NCBI GenBank assembly: GCA_014529385.2
Contig: CM043945.1
Location: 1,540,312-1,604,311 of the forward strand
DNA from: Adiantum capillus-veneris
Lineage: Eukaryota > Streptophyta > Polypodiopsida > Polypodiales > Pteridaceae
DNA length: 64,000 nucleotides
Direction of reading: 5' to 3'
Below the pieces are notes generated by a model, which was not told the origin of the DNA, did no database searches, and saw only the letters and a list, made by a program, of their open reading frames with translations. Shown here one piece after another: positions 11,322 to 21,834 of this stretch. Both the position numbers and the translations under genes were made by a program. The stretch's first letter is position 1. The number at the start of each line of letters is the position of its first letter.

Positions 11322-12011
11322 CAGCTAGCCGTGCACCTAGAGGAAGCCAACGTATTCATGCCCCTTTCCTTCGATTGGGTTGATTTCCAAGACAAGCTCA
11401 AGGCGCGGTTTATGCCACCTCAGTACCTCGCACGATTGAATGACGATTGGGGCGCTCTCAAGCAAAATGGCATGCCAGTCATGTCTTTTTCTAATCGTGT
11501 TTTGCAGTTAGGTACTCAATTACGAAAATTGGATGATGAGCACAAAGAGGCTTTTCTCTTTGGATTGGACGAGTATATCAAGTACGATGTCGAGGTTCTC
11601 AATCCAATCGATCTCAACAAGGTGGTAGCGATTGCTCTCGCACAAGAGATGAAGCACAACAAGGGAAAGCCTAAGGAGAACAAGACTTCCACAAGTACCT
11701 CGCAGACTTCTCAGAATGGTAAGAATGGTAACTCTTCTAACCAATCTTCCAACAGTCTCTCAGAAAAGAATTCGTCCAATGAATCTAAGGGTAAGGCTAA
11801 CACAATTGCTAAACCTAAGCTTACTCCAGATGAAAAGGTAGCACAAGGAATTGTAGGAGGATACATCACGTCGGAAGAGCAAAGCACTTATTCTAAGGAA
11901 GGTCGTTGTTTTCATTGTCACATTAAGGGTTACATAAAAGAGCATGTCCTAAGCTTGAATCGAATGAATCTAAAGAACCCACAACACCCACTTCCTCTGA
12001 CAATGCAATGA
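11322..12011 (+). pseudogene. D2 gag capsid and zinc knuckle, 5'-truncated
   Basis: Gag central region of an LTR retroelement. It has a Retrotrans_gag-like helical stretch (DFQDKLKARFMPPQYLARL, then MSFSNRVLQL and EAFLFGLDEYI), a Ser/Asn/Lys-rich linker and one CCHC knuckle remnant (CFHCHIKGY). The knuckle His is now Tyr, and a 1-nt deletion near 11945 moves the last Cys out of frame, so the reading continues in the frame of the next ORF. The gag N-terminus is missing because the D1 LTR directly abuts at 11321. Linked to the acidic ORF and to a 3' LTR on the same strand. Confidence 0.75.
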
Positions 12012-12778
12012 ATGATAACAGCGCTTTAACTCTCAATGCCAAAAGTGATTCTCCTATTGTCATTCAGGGAGAGGAAATTGCTTATTCTCCTTCTCTCATT
12101 GCTAATATGCAGGACAAGATTGAAAGGATTCGGGAAAAGAAGACTCTCTCAGTCTCTTCTTCTCCAAAGCATGCTACCCAGGATTTGCATGATTGTATGA
12201 AGCATGATGAGGAATTGAATGATATTGATTTGCATGATGATTTGATGGACCATGATTTGGATGATAAAGACAAGCATGATGATTTGCATGATCAAGATGT
12301 GATTTCTCACAAGCATGATGAGTTGCATGAAGATGATGTGATTGTTCATAAGGATGATGTGTTAGTGGATGCTTTTTCTAGCAAAGCTAACCTCGTTGTA
12401 GGTTCGATCAATCACGACGAACCGATCTTGGTTTTCGAGTCGAGGTCTAAAGAACCCCCACAGGACGATTCGATCATTCAAGAAGAAGCGATCTTGGCTC
12501 TCGAGCTTAGGTCAATAGAACTCTCACAGGAAGTATTAGGTGTTCGCATCATTGATACGCACGCATTGTTCGAATGTTTCATTCGTGAACGGTTCCCGTA
12601 TTTTAGTCAGCATAGTTATGTGATCCCTTTTCGTAGGCATGACATATTGTATGTTGAGCACGTTTCTCTCATGGATGAGCACGAATGTATGTGGTTTTTT
12701 CATGAAAAGTTGAAAGGTATGTATGTAAGGAAGTCACATTCCATGTCTCTTCCTTGGCCTGACACAGTTTCCGAATGA
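12008..12778 (+). CDS. D2 Asp/His-rich C-terminal gag-associated ORF
   Basis: An open 256-codon frame that continues the gag reading after a frameshift, so the ATG is probably internal. N-terminal part: SPSLIANMQDKIERIREKK. Middle (residues ~60-120): tandem acidic/His repeats such as KHDDLHDQDVISH and HDELHEDDVIVH. C-terminal part: a folded-looking segment (RHDILYVEHVSLMDEHEC, WFFHEKLKGMYV). No protease, RT or integrase motif follows before the PPT, so the element looks gag-only (TR-GAG-like) or pol-deleted. Metal-ion or chromatin interaction of the Asp/His region is speculative. Confidence 0.55.
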   Translation: MNDNSALTLNAKSDSPIVIQGEEIAYSPSLIANMQDKIERIREKKTLSVSSSPKHATQDLHDCMKHDEELNDIDLHDDLMDHDLDDKDKHDDLHDQDVISHKHDELHEDDVIVHKDDVLVDAFSSKANLVVGSINHDEPILVFESRSKEPPQDDSIIQEEAILALELRSIELSQEVLGVRIIDTHALFECFIRERFPYFSQHSYVIPFRRHDILYVEHVSLMDEHECMWFFHEKLKGMYVRKSHSMSLPWPDTVSE

Positions 12779-12789
12779 GCACATGAAAG

Positions 12790-13263
12790 TATGAGCACCA
12801 AGCATGGGCTTTTCCGTTCTGAATTGCCACAGTTGCTTGCTCTAGATCAAACAGAAAAGATTCGATCTCATTGTTTGCATGTGTTTGATGAACGGGTTGT
12901 CACTCCGTCTCTATGTTCATCTACATTACATACACAGTCTTTAGCGAAGACAAGATTTTTTCCCTTCACTGGGTATGTTCATGGTTTTGTGTTGGAAATG
13001 GTTTCAGGAATTTTCAGCCATGGAGATTCTTGAAGAAGACAGAAGCATGACTCTTGACGAAGTTGCCGCATCGAAGGAGCCACAGAAGACTTTGTGTCGC
13101 TTTCGGCGCGGAACAAAGAAGCAAGCGTTGCAGACCTTTATGAAGTTTAAGTTTTGCACGACCCACACATCAAAGTGGGCCGGCGAAGAGTCCCTTCCAG
13201 GATTCCGGATGCTATTTGCGATCTCCCTCGACGCCATACAGCTCGGTACCAGTAACTCACTTT
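12790..13263 (+). pseudogene. D2 3' coding tail
   Basis: Two overlapping frames with a shared relative in D3 (63528-64000, minus). One frame gives a stretch like HDPHIKVGRRRVPSRIPDAI directly before the PPT; the D3 copy has the same with fewer changes. This conserved basic tail could be the C-terminus of a lost polyprotein. The reading is interrupted by stops and frame changes. Family unknown. Confidence 0.4.
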
Positions 13264-13276
13264 AAAAAGGAGGGGA
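13264..13276 (+). other. Polypurine tract of D2
   Basis: AAAAAGGAGGGGA lies directly before the LTR start TGTCATGTGACA. The same tract precedes the D3 LTR on the other strand (63514-63526). Confidence 0.85.
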
Positions 13277-13592
13277 TGTCATGTGACACATCCAACCCTA
13301 TGGGTCCGTGGACAAGCTGCACCATAGCAGGGTTCCCATCAGTCCAGTCGATCTAGATTAAAAGTAATCTGGCACTTTTGTGAGTCTATTCGTAGACCGT
13401 GCATGCCCAGTCACTTAGTGTAGATGTATATCCTCTGGTTGCACACCACATAAGCATTAGCATTTCCATCAGAGTCAGTTTGGGGATTTTTCCAGTGACT
13501 TTCTCCTATTTTTCCCTATTTTTGACATTTTTCACTTATTTATTAAGTGACTTTTGTTGGGAACTAAGTAGGGCAAATTGGGTAAGTTAATA

Positions 13593-13600
13593 TATAAGCA
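13593..13600 (+). promoter_or_regulatory. LTR TATA box (D2)
   Basis: TATATAAG inside the LTR, conserved in the other D-family LTRs (near 10989, 61705 and 63180). Likely the PolII core promoter of the family. Confidence 0.6.
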
Positions 13601-14276
13601 AACCCAAGTTAGCACAATTTGGCAAATGAGCAAGGAGCACAACAGGCTTTCAAGCAACAGGTACTCCCTCCCTCTCTCAACAAGACCCTCTCCAAGCCTC
13701 CCTTGGTGAGCCATCCCGATCCAGCCCCTAGCGTTTTGCTCTAGCCATACTTCTCCCCACCTGGCGTTTCCACAAGCAACCATCGCCTAAGAGGCCAGCA
13801 CCATTGGTGTTTTTACACCCCTTCAGCAGCCCCAACCATTAGCGTTTTTGATCGCCAGCCAAGCTGCAGAATTCAGCGTTTTTACCTCAGTGTTTTAAGC
13901 AGTGAAAACGCAGCAAGACAGCATTTTATAGCAGGTACAATAGCGATGAAATTCAGCCCTAAACCTGCTAATCTTCAGCGTTTTCAGCCTTTGACAGTAG
14001 CCATAAAACCGCAGTCTTGTCCTGCTAGTCTTCAGCGTTTTTATCAGCCATAAGATCCTCGACAAAACCAGGGATTTTCACCCATATGAAAACAGCCCCA
14101 AGTTTGCAAATTTCAGCCCCAAGTTCTCCCAGATTCTCAGCCATTACCCCCTTGTGGACAACAGATAGAAGAGCACCGAATTCAGCCTTAAAGTCATCAT
14201 CGTCGTCACCGACATAGTCACGAATTGCATCAGTCCATGCATCATCATTGTACACCTTTGTGCAATCAAAAGTAGA

Positions 14277-14298
14277 CCACTCTCGTCGACGAGAGTGG
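14277..14298 (+). other. Conserved LTR stem-loop, perfect palindrome copy
   Basis: 22-bp perfect palindrome made of CCACTCTCG, TCGA and CGAGAGTGG. Counterparts at 10429-10450, about 60539-60560 and about 62308-62329. Confidence 0.75.
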
Positions 14299-14525
14299 GG
14301 CCTTCGGAGGAGGGTTTTACAACTCTCTCGGGTGTCGTATCTCTCTTCTCTCTTTCTCTCAATCTCGTACACTTGCACGCACAATATCCACTCACTTTGT
14401 TCGTGATCATAGTACTCTCCATAAAGACGGAAGGCTCTCCCTTCCATAAGAACTAAAAGGAACCTTGAGCAAATATAGATCACTAATCTTGAGAAAATAC
14501 AACATTCATTCCGTTGCACCTTACA

Positions 14526-15960
14526 TCTATGTAGCCATAGAGCTGTAACTCATTGCTAGCCTTATAGAAGAGTGCATAATCCAAGGTAGCACTCACATAG
14601 CGCAATGTGCGCCTCACCACATCTAAGTGTGGCTTCCTAGGAAGATGCATAAACTGACTATCCAAGCCAACTGTGTAACTCAAATCTGGTCCTAGGATAG
14701 TAAAGTAGATCAAGCTACCCATAATCTTTCGAAACACGGTAACATCCTCAAGCACTTGACCCTCATCAGCCCTCAACTTCGAATTTTAATCTAAGGGCAT
14801 AGAAATGGGCTTATAATCAGCCATACCATATTTGGATAGCAAATCCAAAGCATACTGTCTCTGTGACAACCATATCTCCTCTTCTGTGTGTATTATCTCA
14901 ATGCTCGAAAAGTATCGTAACTCCCCCAAATCTTTAATGTCAAATTCCTGATTCAAGAGAGTCTTTACATGCACTATCTCAACCTCATTATCACCTACAA
15001 CAATCAAATCATCCACGTAAATGCAAATGATGACAATGCCATTCTCATTCTCTTGCACATATAATGAGTGATCTGCATCAGCCATATGAAAACCAATGGA
15101 GACCAAACATGCTATAATTCTTGCATGCCATGCTCTTGGCGCTTGCTTCAACCCATACAAAGATTTCTTTAGCTTGCATACAAAATGGGTATGCCTCACA
15201 TCCCCATATACCTATGGCTGCTCCATATACACCTCTTCTTGCAAGTCACCATGCAAGAATGCATTCTTCACATCCATTTGATGCAACATCCAATTCTTTG
15301 ATGTAGCCACTGCAATAATAGCATGAACTATAGCCATCGTAGCTATGGGTCTGAAAGTCTCCTCATAACCTTTGGCTACTAATCTAGCCTTGTACCTACT
15401 TACACTGCCATCACTATTATGCTTCACCTTCATTCTTATCTTTTGGCAAGGGAACCAAATCCCATGCTTCATTTGCATCAAGAGCATCCATCTCCTCATC
15501 CATGGCTTTCTCCCATTTTACATTTCCAACAGAATCATCAAAACAAGTGGGTTCTACATCCTACACAATCTTTGCCATATATACATAGTGGTGCGCTACA
15601 TATCCATCATACATCAAATGTTGCATGGGCTTCTTGACTCTAGAAGACCTTCTTAGCTTTTTATGCATGCCTTCCAAAGCCTTTTTAACACCAGGTGTTT
15701 TCACAAAGGGTATCCAAAACTCCTCATCAAGACTATGCTTAGAACCACTCGAATTTCCATCTACATCATCATAACCTGCACTCAAGTTTGGTAGCTTCGG
15801 GGCATCATCAACCTTTTCCTTACCCTTTCTTAATACATTAGATGAGTTAGCAGGACTCTCTCTTTCACGACCAATTGTAATATCACTAGCAAAGATCCTC
15901 GTATCCTACCACATGCCAGTGATGATGAATGTAGGTGGGGAAATCAGTCCAGGTGGACCA
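14526..15960 (-). pseudogene. Ty1/copia pol fragment (linker, RT, RNase H start)
   Basis: Leftward reading: an acidic linker (15785-15561), then RT with [15 protein letters not shown] and [20 protein letters not shown] (15499-15212), then KKSLYGLKQAPRAW and the catalytic YVDDLIVVGD (15199-14786, near 15010), and finally the RT/RNase H connection (14776-14526: GSLIYFTILGPDLSY). Sequence is cut at 14525 by the D2 LTR, so RNase H is incomplete. Breaks: frameshifts near 15530 and 15205, and a TAA near 14786. Integrase and gag are not seen upstream. Copia, not gypsy, by domain order and RT motifs. Confidence 0.88.
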
Positions 15961-15992
15961 TGAGTTGAGCTTGATATCTCAACAAGTACAAC

Positions 15993-16376
15993 ATGAAGGT
16001 AAACTCAGTATCCCTTATAGGTCCCAGCTCACAAACAATAGAAGAGATGAATGCCATTCAACACTCATATATTGCTTTGTCGACTTCAGACAAGGGAAAG
16101 CTAAATGCTACATCCACAAAGAAAGTCATTGTTCCAGCTAATGCAATTCTGAGCTCAATCAACAACATCCCTCCCTGGAAGGCAGACCAAGGAAGGAAGG
16201 ACACAAAATGGAAGAAGCCACAACATTCATTCTCAACGACAAAAAGACAACGCTTTCCAACAAAGGCCAAAAGCAACAAAGCTCAGCATTTCCATTGGGT
16301 ACACAAGACAATATGTAATGTCCCAGCCTTGTACATATCCCAACCTTATGATGTACATATTTTGTCACATAAATAA
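15993..16376 (+). CDS. Unrecognised ORF (127 codons)
   Basis: Open frame with a Lys/Ser/Gln-rich, low-hydrophobicity product and no known motif. It lies between the copia remnant and repeat-rich DNA. It may be chance or a fragment of an unknown element. Confidence 0.2.
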   Translation: MKVNSVSLIGPSSQTIEEMNAIQHSYIALSTSDKGKLNATSTKKVIVPANAILSSINNIPPWKADQGRKDTKWKKPQHSFSTTKRQRFPTKAKSNKAQHFHWVHKTICNVPALYISQPYDVHILSHK

Positions 16377-16649
16377 AGATGGGTCTTTTCCAATCATTCT
16401 TGTGTAAGTGTGTACCCTTGTGCAATTCTATGCACACCTTGAATGTCTAATTAGTTATCCAATCTGTAATGGTTGATTAAATGAATAAATCAACCTTAGG
16501 ATGTGGGAATTAAATCAAAAGTTGAACCTTAGGATGTGAGTGGATAAGAGGATAAGATTAGACTTATGAGGCATCTCAAGCTGGGAAAAGGAAAGTCAAC
16601 TTTATCCTGTTTCCTAATGGCCAGAAAGGGGGCTAGAGTAGGCTACCCT

Positions 16650-16780
16650 GGGAAAGTTAATTAAAAAGGTGGCTAAGTAATTAAGGGGAGAGGGAGCTTG
16701 AATATGATTGGACAAGGGAAAGTTAATTAAAAAGGGGGGCTAGGTAATTAAGGGAAAGGGCAACTTGAATGTAATTGGCC
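16650..16780. repeat. ~67-bp tandem duplication
   Basis: GGAAAGTTAATTAAAAAGG and the AAGTAATTAAGGG-like stretch after it occur at 16651 and again at 16717 with small changes; a third weaker copy may follow to 16820. Non-coding. Confidence 0.7.
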
Positions 16781-16996
16781 AGAAAAGGAGGCTACAGTGG
16801 GCTAAGTGATTAAGGAGGGGAGAAACTGATTAAGGACTGGGTCAAAATGAGCATGTTTGACATTGAAGATAGGCCACTTGCAAAATTCGAGTTTTTGAGC
16901 CTATGTGGAGGTCTAGTCAGCCTGCGACATCCCCCTCCACTCCCAGTCAACTTGCCATGTGCACAACTTGCCCAGTCACTTTCCCAGTTTGGTAGT

Positions 16997-17028
16997 CCAA
17001 TCATAGGAGCCCAAAAATCCTATAAATA
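16997..17028 (+). promoter_or_regulatory. CCAAT plus TATA core-promoter-like pair
   Basis: CCAAT at 16997-17001 and TATAAATAGG from 17021. The spacing is shorter than usual for CCAAT. The downstream ~200 bp holds no long ORF, so this is more likely an LTR promoter than a gene promoter. Confidence 0.35.
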
Positions 17029-17362
17029 GGCCCTCCCCTTCACTTAAAAATTTTCATAGCTTGAACCCTACCCCAAGTTTGAAGGAAGGCCATCACCTCG
17101 CTGAAACTATTGTGAAATATTTTCCCACATAGCGAAATACTTGCGTGGTAAGTAAGATATAACCCAGGCTTCCCTTGCTCTGCGAGAGCACGCTCTAAGA
17201 GAGAGAAAATGTGTGATATTTATACAAAAAGAGAGAGAGTGTTGGTTTTTCATGACCCAAGAATATAGAAATTATTAGCATGACCAACAGGGTTAATCTT
17301 GAAATAATTCATTTTAATTTTGAAAAAAAGATAAATACTAATAGATATTCTCAAGAAAATGA

Positions 17363-17363
<1 letters not shown>

Positions 17364-17453
<90 letters not shown>
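17364..17453. repeat. (CA)n(GA)n compound microsatellite
   Basis: About 25 CA units followed by about 20 GA units. Confidence 0.95.
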
Positions 17454-17455
<2 letters not shown>

Positions 17456-17572
17456 AAACGACTATAAAAAAAAAAGTCAGATAGTGAGGTGTCTCAACGA
17501 GAGAAAGAGTTGAATGTGTTGATAAATTTTTGCAATGCCAGAAATAGAGGAAGATTTGATTAAAAAGAAATG

Positions 17573-17591
17573 TGTGTGTGTGTGTGTGTGA
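17573..17591. repeat. (TG)n microsatellite
   Basis: Short uninterrupted TG tract. Confidence 0.9.
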
Positions 17592-17660
17592 GTAGTTTGA
17601 ACCCAGGTCAAACCAACTAGATAGAAAAGAGAAGACAAAAATAGTAACATGTGGCAAGTG

Positions 17661-18487
17661 AAGAGAACTTAGTAATCTTGAAAACAGTTCTAGAATTCAT
17701 GAGAGCTACAACCATAGTGAAAAAAACTAGAGGTAGATCCAATTTATGGACTTGGAATTTAGAAACAGTAGATGCTCTAAACAGGTAAGCATGGATACAA
17801 CTAGAAAGCTTGAAATAAATGTAGATAACCAAAAGTGAAGATAAAGTCCATGTGGAATCAGCATCAGACCCTCCAGAAGGAAGTGTGAGGACTGTTACCT
17901 ACCACCATCAACCACATAGAAGCTATTAGGACATACTTTACATAAGTTGGAAGGTAGGTGTCAATGACCCCACAAACTTGTTATCGATGTCACCCATTGA
18001 AGGAGACTCATAACTAGCTCTTCCATGGTGAAAAATGAAACTAAAAGATAAGAGTAGTAAGGGACACCAAACAAAGGGAAGAGAACTTAGTAATATTGAA
18101 TTAAACACCTCTAGAATTCATAGAGCTACAACCATAGTGAAAAAACTAGAGGTAGATCCAGTTTGTGGACTTGGAATTTAGAAACAACTAGATGCTCTGA
18201 ACATGTAAGCATGGATACAAGAAAGCTTGAAATAAAAGTAGATAACCAAAAGTGAAGAGAACGTCCATGTGGAATCAGAAGGAAGTGTGAGGACTGTTAC
18301 CTGCCACCATCAACCACATAGAAGCTATTAGAACATACTTTACATAAGTTGGAAGGGAGATGTCAATGACCCCACACACTTGTTATCAATGTCACATATT
18401 GGAGGAGACGGATAACTAGTTCTTCCATGGTAAAAAATGAAACTAAAAGATAAGAGTAGCAAGGGACACCAAAAAAAGGAGAAATTT
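17661..18487. repeat. 418-bp tandem duplication
   Basis: Two adjacent copies (17661-18078 and 18079-18487) with recognisable identity throughout, for example AAGAGAACTTAGTAAT at each start and CACCATCAACCACATAGAAG inside. The second copy lacks a short piece (CATCAGACCCTCC). Stops occur in all frames; family not recognised. Confidence 0.9.

Positions 18488-18488
<1 letters not shown>

Positions 18489-18542
<54 letters not shown>
18489..18542. repeat. (AG)27 microsatellite
   Basis: Uninterrupted AG tract; a second short GA tract follows at 18582-18599. Confidence 0.95.
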
Positions 18543-18546
<4 letters not shown>

Positions 18547-18601
18547 AGTAGTATCTAAGGTGTCATCACTTCACCTTAGGAAGAGAGAGAGAGAGAGAGT
18601 G

Positions 18602-19480
18602 TGTTAGCGGGTCGCCATGAGACGGACATCCTAAGTATAGCTTTTCAGCACTAACATACAAAATCAATGCGAGGGAGTGACCCGATTAGTGCACGGAGGC
18701 GTCATAGCACTATGGAGTCTACGAACAACAAGACTGAAGAAATGGCTAACCAACTAGATAAGCACTCAAGCATATTCACACAATCTACCTCTCTTTCCTA
18801 TTTACATACTCAAGGATTTTCAATGAGCAAACGAAGTCGATCTAATCGACACGAAACTCAATGAGCGTACTCGCATGACATTAGGGAAGATAACCAAACA
18901 CTTAAATCATTATTATGACAAGTCTTAGCTGCTAGGGCTGAAAAATAGTGTTTTGATACTTGTAATCACACTGGTAACATGCGAAAACACTTCCTATCTA
19001 TGTTTGAAAGCATTCGGAGCATAAACGAATCACTAATTAGCTCATTTAGCTCGCAGAAAGAGTGATTAAAGAGTAGACAAATCATAACAAATTGATTAAA
19101 TAAATAGTGAGGGAAAAGCATTAAACAAGTACTTACACTTCACTTATGAATAAATTCCACTTGATTTGGAAGCTTAATTGCATAGAAATCAATCTCCACC
19201 AAGAGGATAAGGTTGCTTCTATTCAAACGTGCTGCTCTTTTCTTAATACAAAGGATTTTTTCAAAACTCACTTAATTGCCTTATATACTAAGGTTTTTCA
19301 CCTTTCAAAAAATAATGCCTAGGTCGTGAGTTCAAGTCCCATACAAATTGGAAGCTATAATAGCCCCAAATTACAACTTTTCAACGGGTTCCACATTTTA
19401 CACACTTTGATTAAGCCGGGCAAATTTAGTTAAATCCGCTTCTTTACATGGTAGCTCCGTTTGTCTTTTCCTGCAAAACA
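18602..19480 (-). mobile_element. Probable 3' LTR of a minus-strand element (E2)
   Basis: On the minus strand, the purine tract GGCGTGGGGGAG (from 19492) is followed by TGTTTTGCAGG. The left end TGTTAGCGGG at 18602 makes TG...CA termini with inverted TGTT/AACA ends (879 bp). A minus-strand TATATAAGG lies near 19283. The coding remnant to the right (21190-19560, minus) would be its interior. No mate LTR was found, so the left boundary is inferred. Confidence 0.45.
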
Positions 19481-19559
19481 CTCCCCCACGCCTAATTCAG
19501 TGCGCGTCCCCAAGCACTGGCTTTAAGCTCCTTCTTGTTGGCCTGGTGGTCTTCACTTG

Positions 19560-21190
19560 AATTGAAGTCCCTTTCGGTACTTCCTGATCTTTAGCTCTAA
19601 TTTTGCATCTGTTAATACATCCTTCAAAGGCATCTCTATCTCCATGCGCATAAAGGCCACAAAGCGGCTTCTAAGATTTGCATTCAACATGGAGAATAAA
19701 TTGCTCTGTACTTCGAAAAATCCTATGTAGAATGCTTCTTCAAAGGTTCACCATATAGTGTGAGGGTAAAAAGATGACTCTTGCATATAACCCCATCAGC
19801 ACTTGTCGACTTGGTGCCTTCAGTAAGTTCCAGCATAACCCTTGGGCTCCTTCAAAGAATTTGGTCCATGGATGACCTGTTTGCTCTATGTCGTTGAAGG
19901 CCTCAATAACTGTTACAAAAAGTTTTGCGATCTTGACCAACATAATGCAACTCAAATCGGGAAAGTCCTTCAGCTGTTGGATAACCCCATTGAGAGTTTC
20001 CACCATGTATCTTTCTGTGGGCTGCTTTCCCTACTTGGGCTCTGGCAACTCTGGGTAGTTCAGCCAGGTCATCGTGTCCCTACTTGTGATGCGTCCAAAA
20101 TTGTCCCAGTTGCATCGATGTTTGATTGGACAGAGTGTGGGGTTGATGCGCAACTCTTGTGGGGCAGCCAAATAATGTATCCAGTTTCTTGGGTTCTTTC
20201 TCCAAGTCGGCTGGTTCTTTTGAATGTCTGCTACCTGACGATCTTGGATAGGTACTTGAGCATACCCTCCTAACTCATATGTTGGGCACTCAGGTAAGAA
20301 CTTCTTCTTCATCAGCTGTACTTCTTGCTTGAGGAGTGGATATGGCAGTGTTGGCATGTGGTAATCCGCGTGGATGGCTTCTGGGGTAAGATATACAATA
20401 CAGACGGAGTGCAGCAAACGACGCTCCCAATCCATGCATTCCTTGATAACTGCATCCACCTCCCACTGGATCTTCTCTTTAAGCTCTTTTTCCAAATCCA
20501 TCTCCCTTGGATCAGCCAATAGATGTCCGGCAGATCCGACTGATCCTCTTCCATAGCACCTGCTATATCTGTGCTTGAGCTGGGGATATCCATCTCTTAA
20601 TGCTCAAAGTAATTCGGCTCTGGTGCAGGAGGGTCCAAGGGTGGTAGGAGAACCCTGGCCACTTCCTTTTCAGCTAGCTCTTTCTTCAATGCTTCCAATT
20701 CAGTTTTGAGCTCAGCTATCTCTTTGTTCTTTGTCTCCTCCCTCTGCATCATTCCCGTAACCATGGTGACCCTTAGCATATGGTCCACCTCCACTTGTTT
20801 CTTGAGCTCTTGGATCTTTGCATCTTTTGCAGGGTCCTGCGAGCTAGTTCTAACTATTGGGTTGAATAGGAACTCGTTGATCATCGCCTCTGCCTGCTGC
20901 AGTCTCTTCTTGCTCAATTCATGAGCCATGGTCATTGCTTGATCTGACTTTCTTTTAAAGCGAGTTGCTCATCTGTTATCTTCTTTGATATCTCCATCTC
21001 CTAAGCCTGCCTTGCCCGATCATTGCTGTATTGCTTAGCAATATTTTCCATCGCTGATCTTTCTCGAGCAGCTGTATCGACAAGTCCATTGTCTTGCCTT
21101 TTTCAAGGTCAATTTGAATGTTGCGTTCGGTGTACTGCGCTTGTGCTTCATTAAGCTCTGCTTGCAATAGCCAAGTTGAGCAATTCAGTC
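19560..21190 (-). pseudogene. Decayed coiled-coil ORF, unknown family (E2 interior)
   Basis: Consecutive minus-strand frames (21167-20976, 20935-20597, 20519-20031, 20006-19740, continuing to about 19560) read as one protein of roughly 500 residues broken by stops and frameshifts. The first half is a long Glu/Lys/Gln-rich coiled coil (KNKEIAELKTELEALKKEL). The second half looks globular and has Trp-rich stretches (NPRNWIHYLAAP, HRCNWDNFG). There is no protease, RT or nuclease motif and no zinc knuckle. It sits directly upstream of a PPT-like tract and LTR, so a non-autonomous LTR element ORF is the best guess. Confidence 0.45.
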
Positions 21191-21199
21191 GTTTGTGTC

Positions 21200-21710
21200 A
21201 AGGATCAGGAGTAGGTGGTGTGCCATAAAACATAGATCTTGATATCTATATAGCAACACCCAAACCAAATAGTACGACCGCTATGTCATAATATAGGCTA
21301 CCAAGACCATTTTTAATTAGTAAGCCTTGTAGCATTGGCAACAAAACTCAAGCCGAGCAATACGACTGCTGTTTTGAAGCCTTGCTTACAAGGCAAACTA
21401 TACAAACAAGCATCCCGTACCCTCTCTCAACAACACTCGAGCCGAGCAATACAATCACGAATCAAGAGTAGGTGAAATGCTACAAAACATAGGTCTTGAC
21501 ACCCGAGCCAAATAGTGTGATTGCTATGTCAAAATATAGGCTGCTAAGACCAATTTTATTCATATAAAACATGAAGTAAGCCTTGTAGCATTGGCAATGA
21601 AACCTGAGCCGAGCAATACCCACTATTCAAAAGCCTTGCTTATAAGACATACTATATATGCAAGCATCCCCTACTACCCTCTCTCAGCAACACCCAATCC
21701 GATTAGTATG
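21200..21710. repeat. ~255-bp imperfect tandem duplication
   Basis: Copy 1 (about 21200-21450) and copy 2 (about 21460-21710) share phrases such as GAGTAGGTG, CATAGATCTTGA/CATAGGTCTTGA, TAAGCCTTGTAGCATTGGCAA and GAGCCGAGCAATAC. Non-coding; origin unknown. Confidence 0.75.
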
Positions 21711-21834
21711 ACCATTGGGATTTGAGGGACAAGAAGCCGGATGGGATAGATTTGGCGAAGCTACAACTTTGAAGGGAGGTGTGGATAAAGGAGAAGGAGA
21801 AGAGTAGATGTGCTGATGATACAGACAATAGATT

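Larger units (their letters stand above)
13277..14525 (+). repeat. 3' LTR of D2
   Basis: Starts TGTCATGTGACACATCC and ends CACCTTACA, 1249 bp. TATATAAG box at 13593-13600, GA-rich U5-like end. No primer site follows; instead it runs straight into copia RNase H sequence, so D2 had inserted into a copia element. It is inverted relative to the D1 LTR at 10198-11321. Confidence 0.9.
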
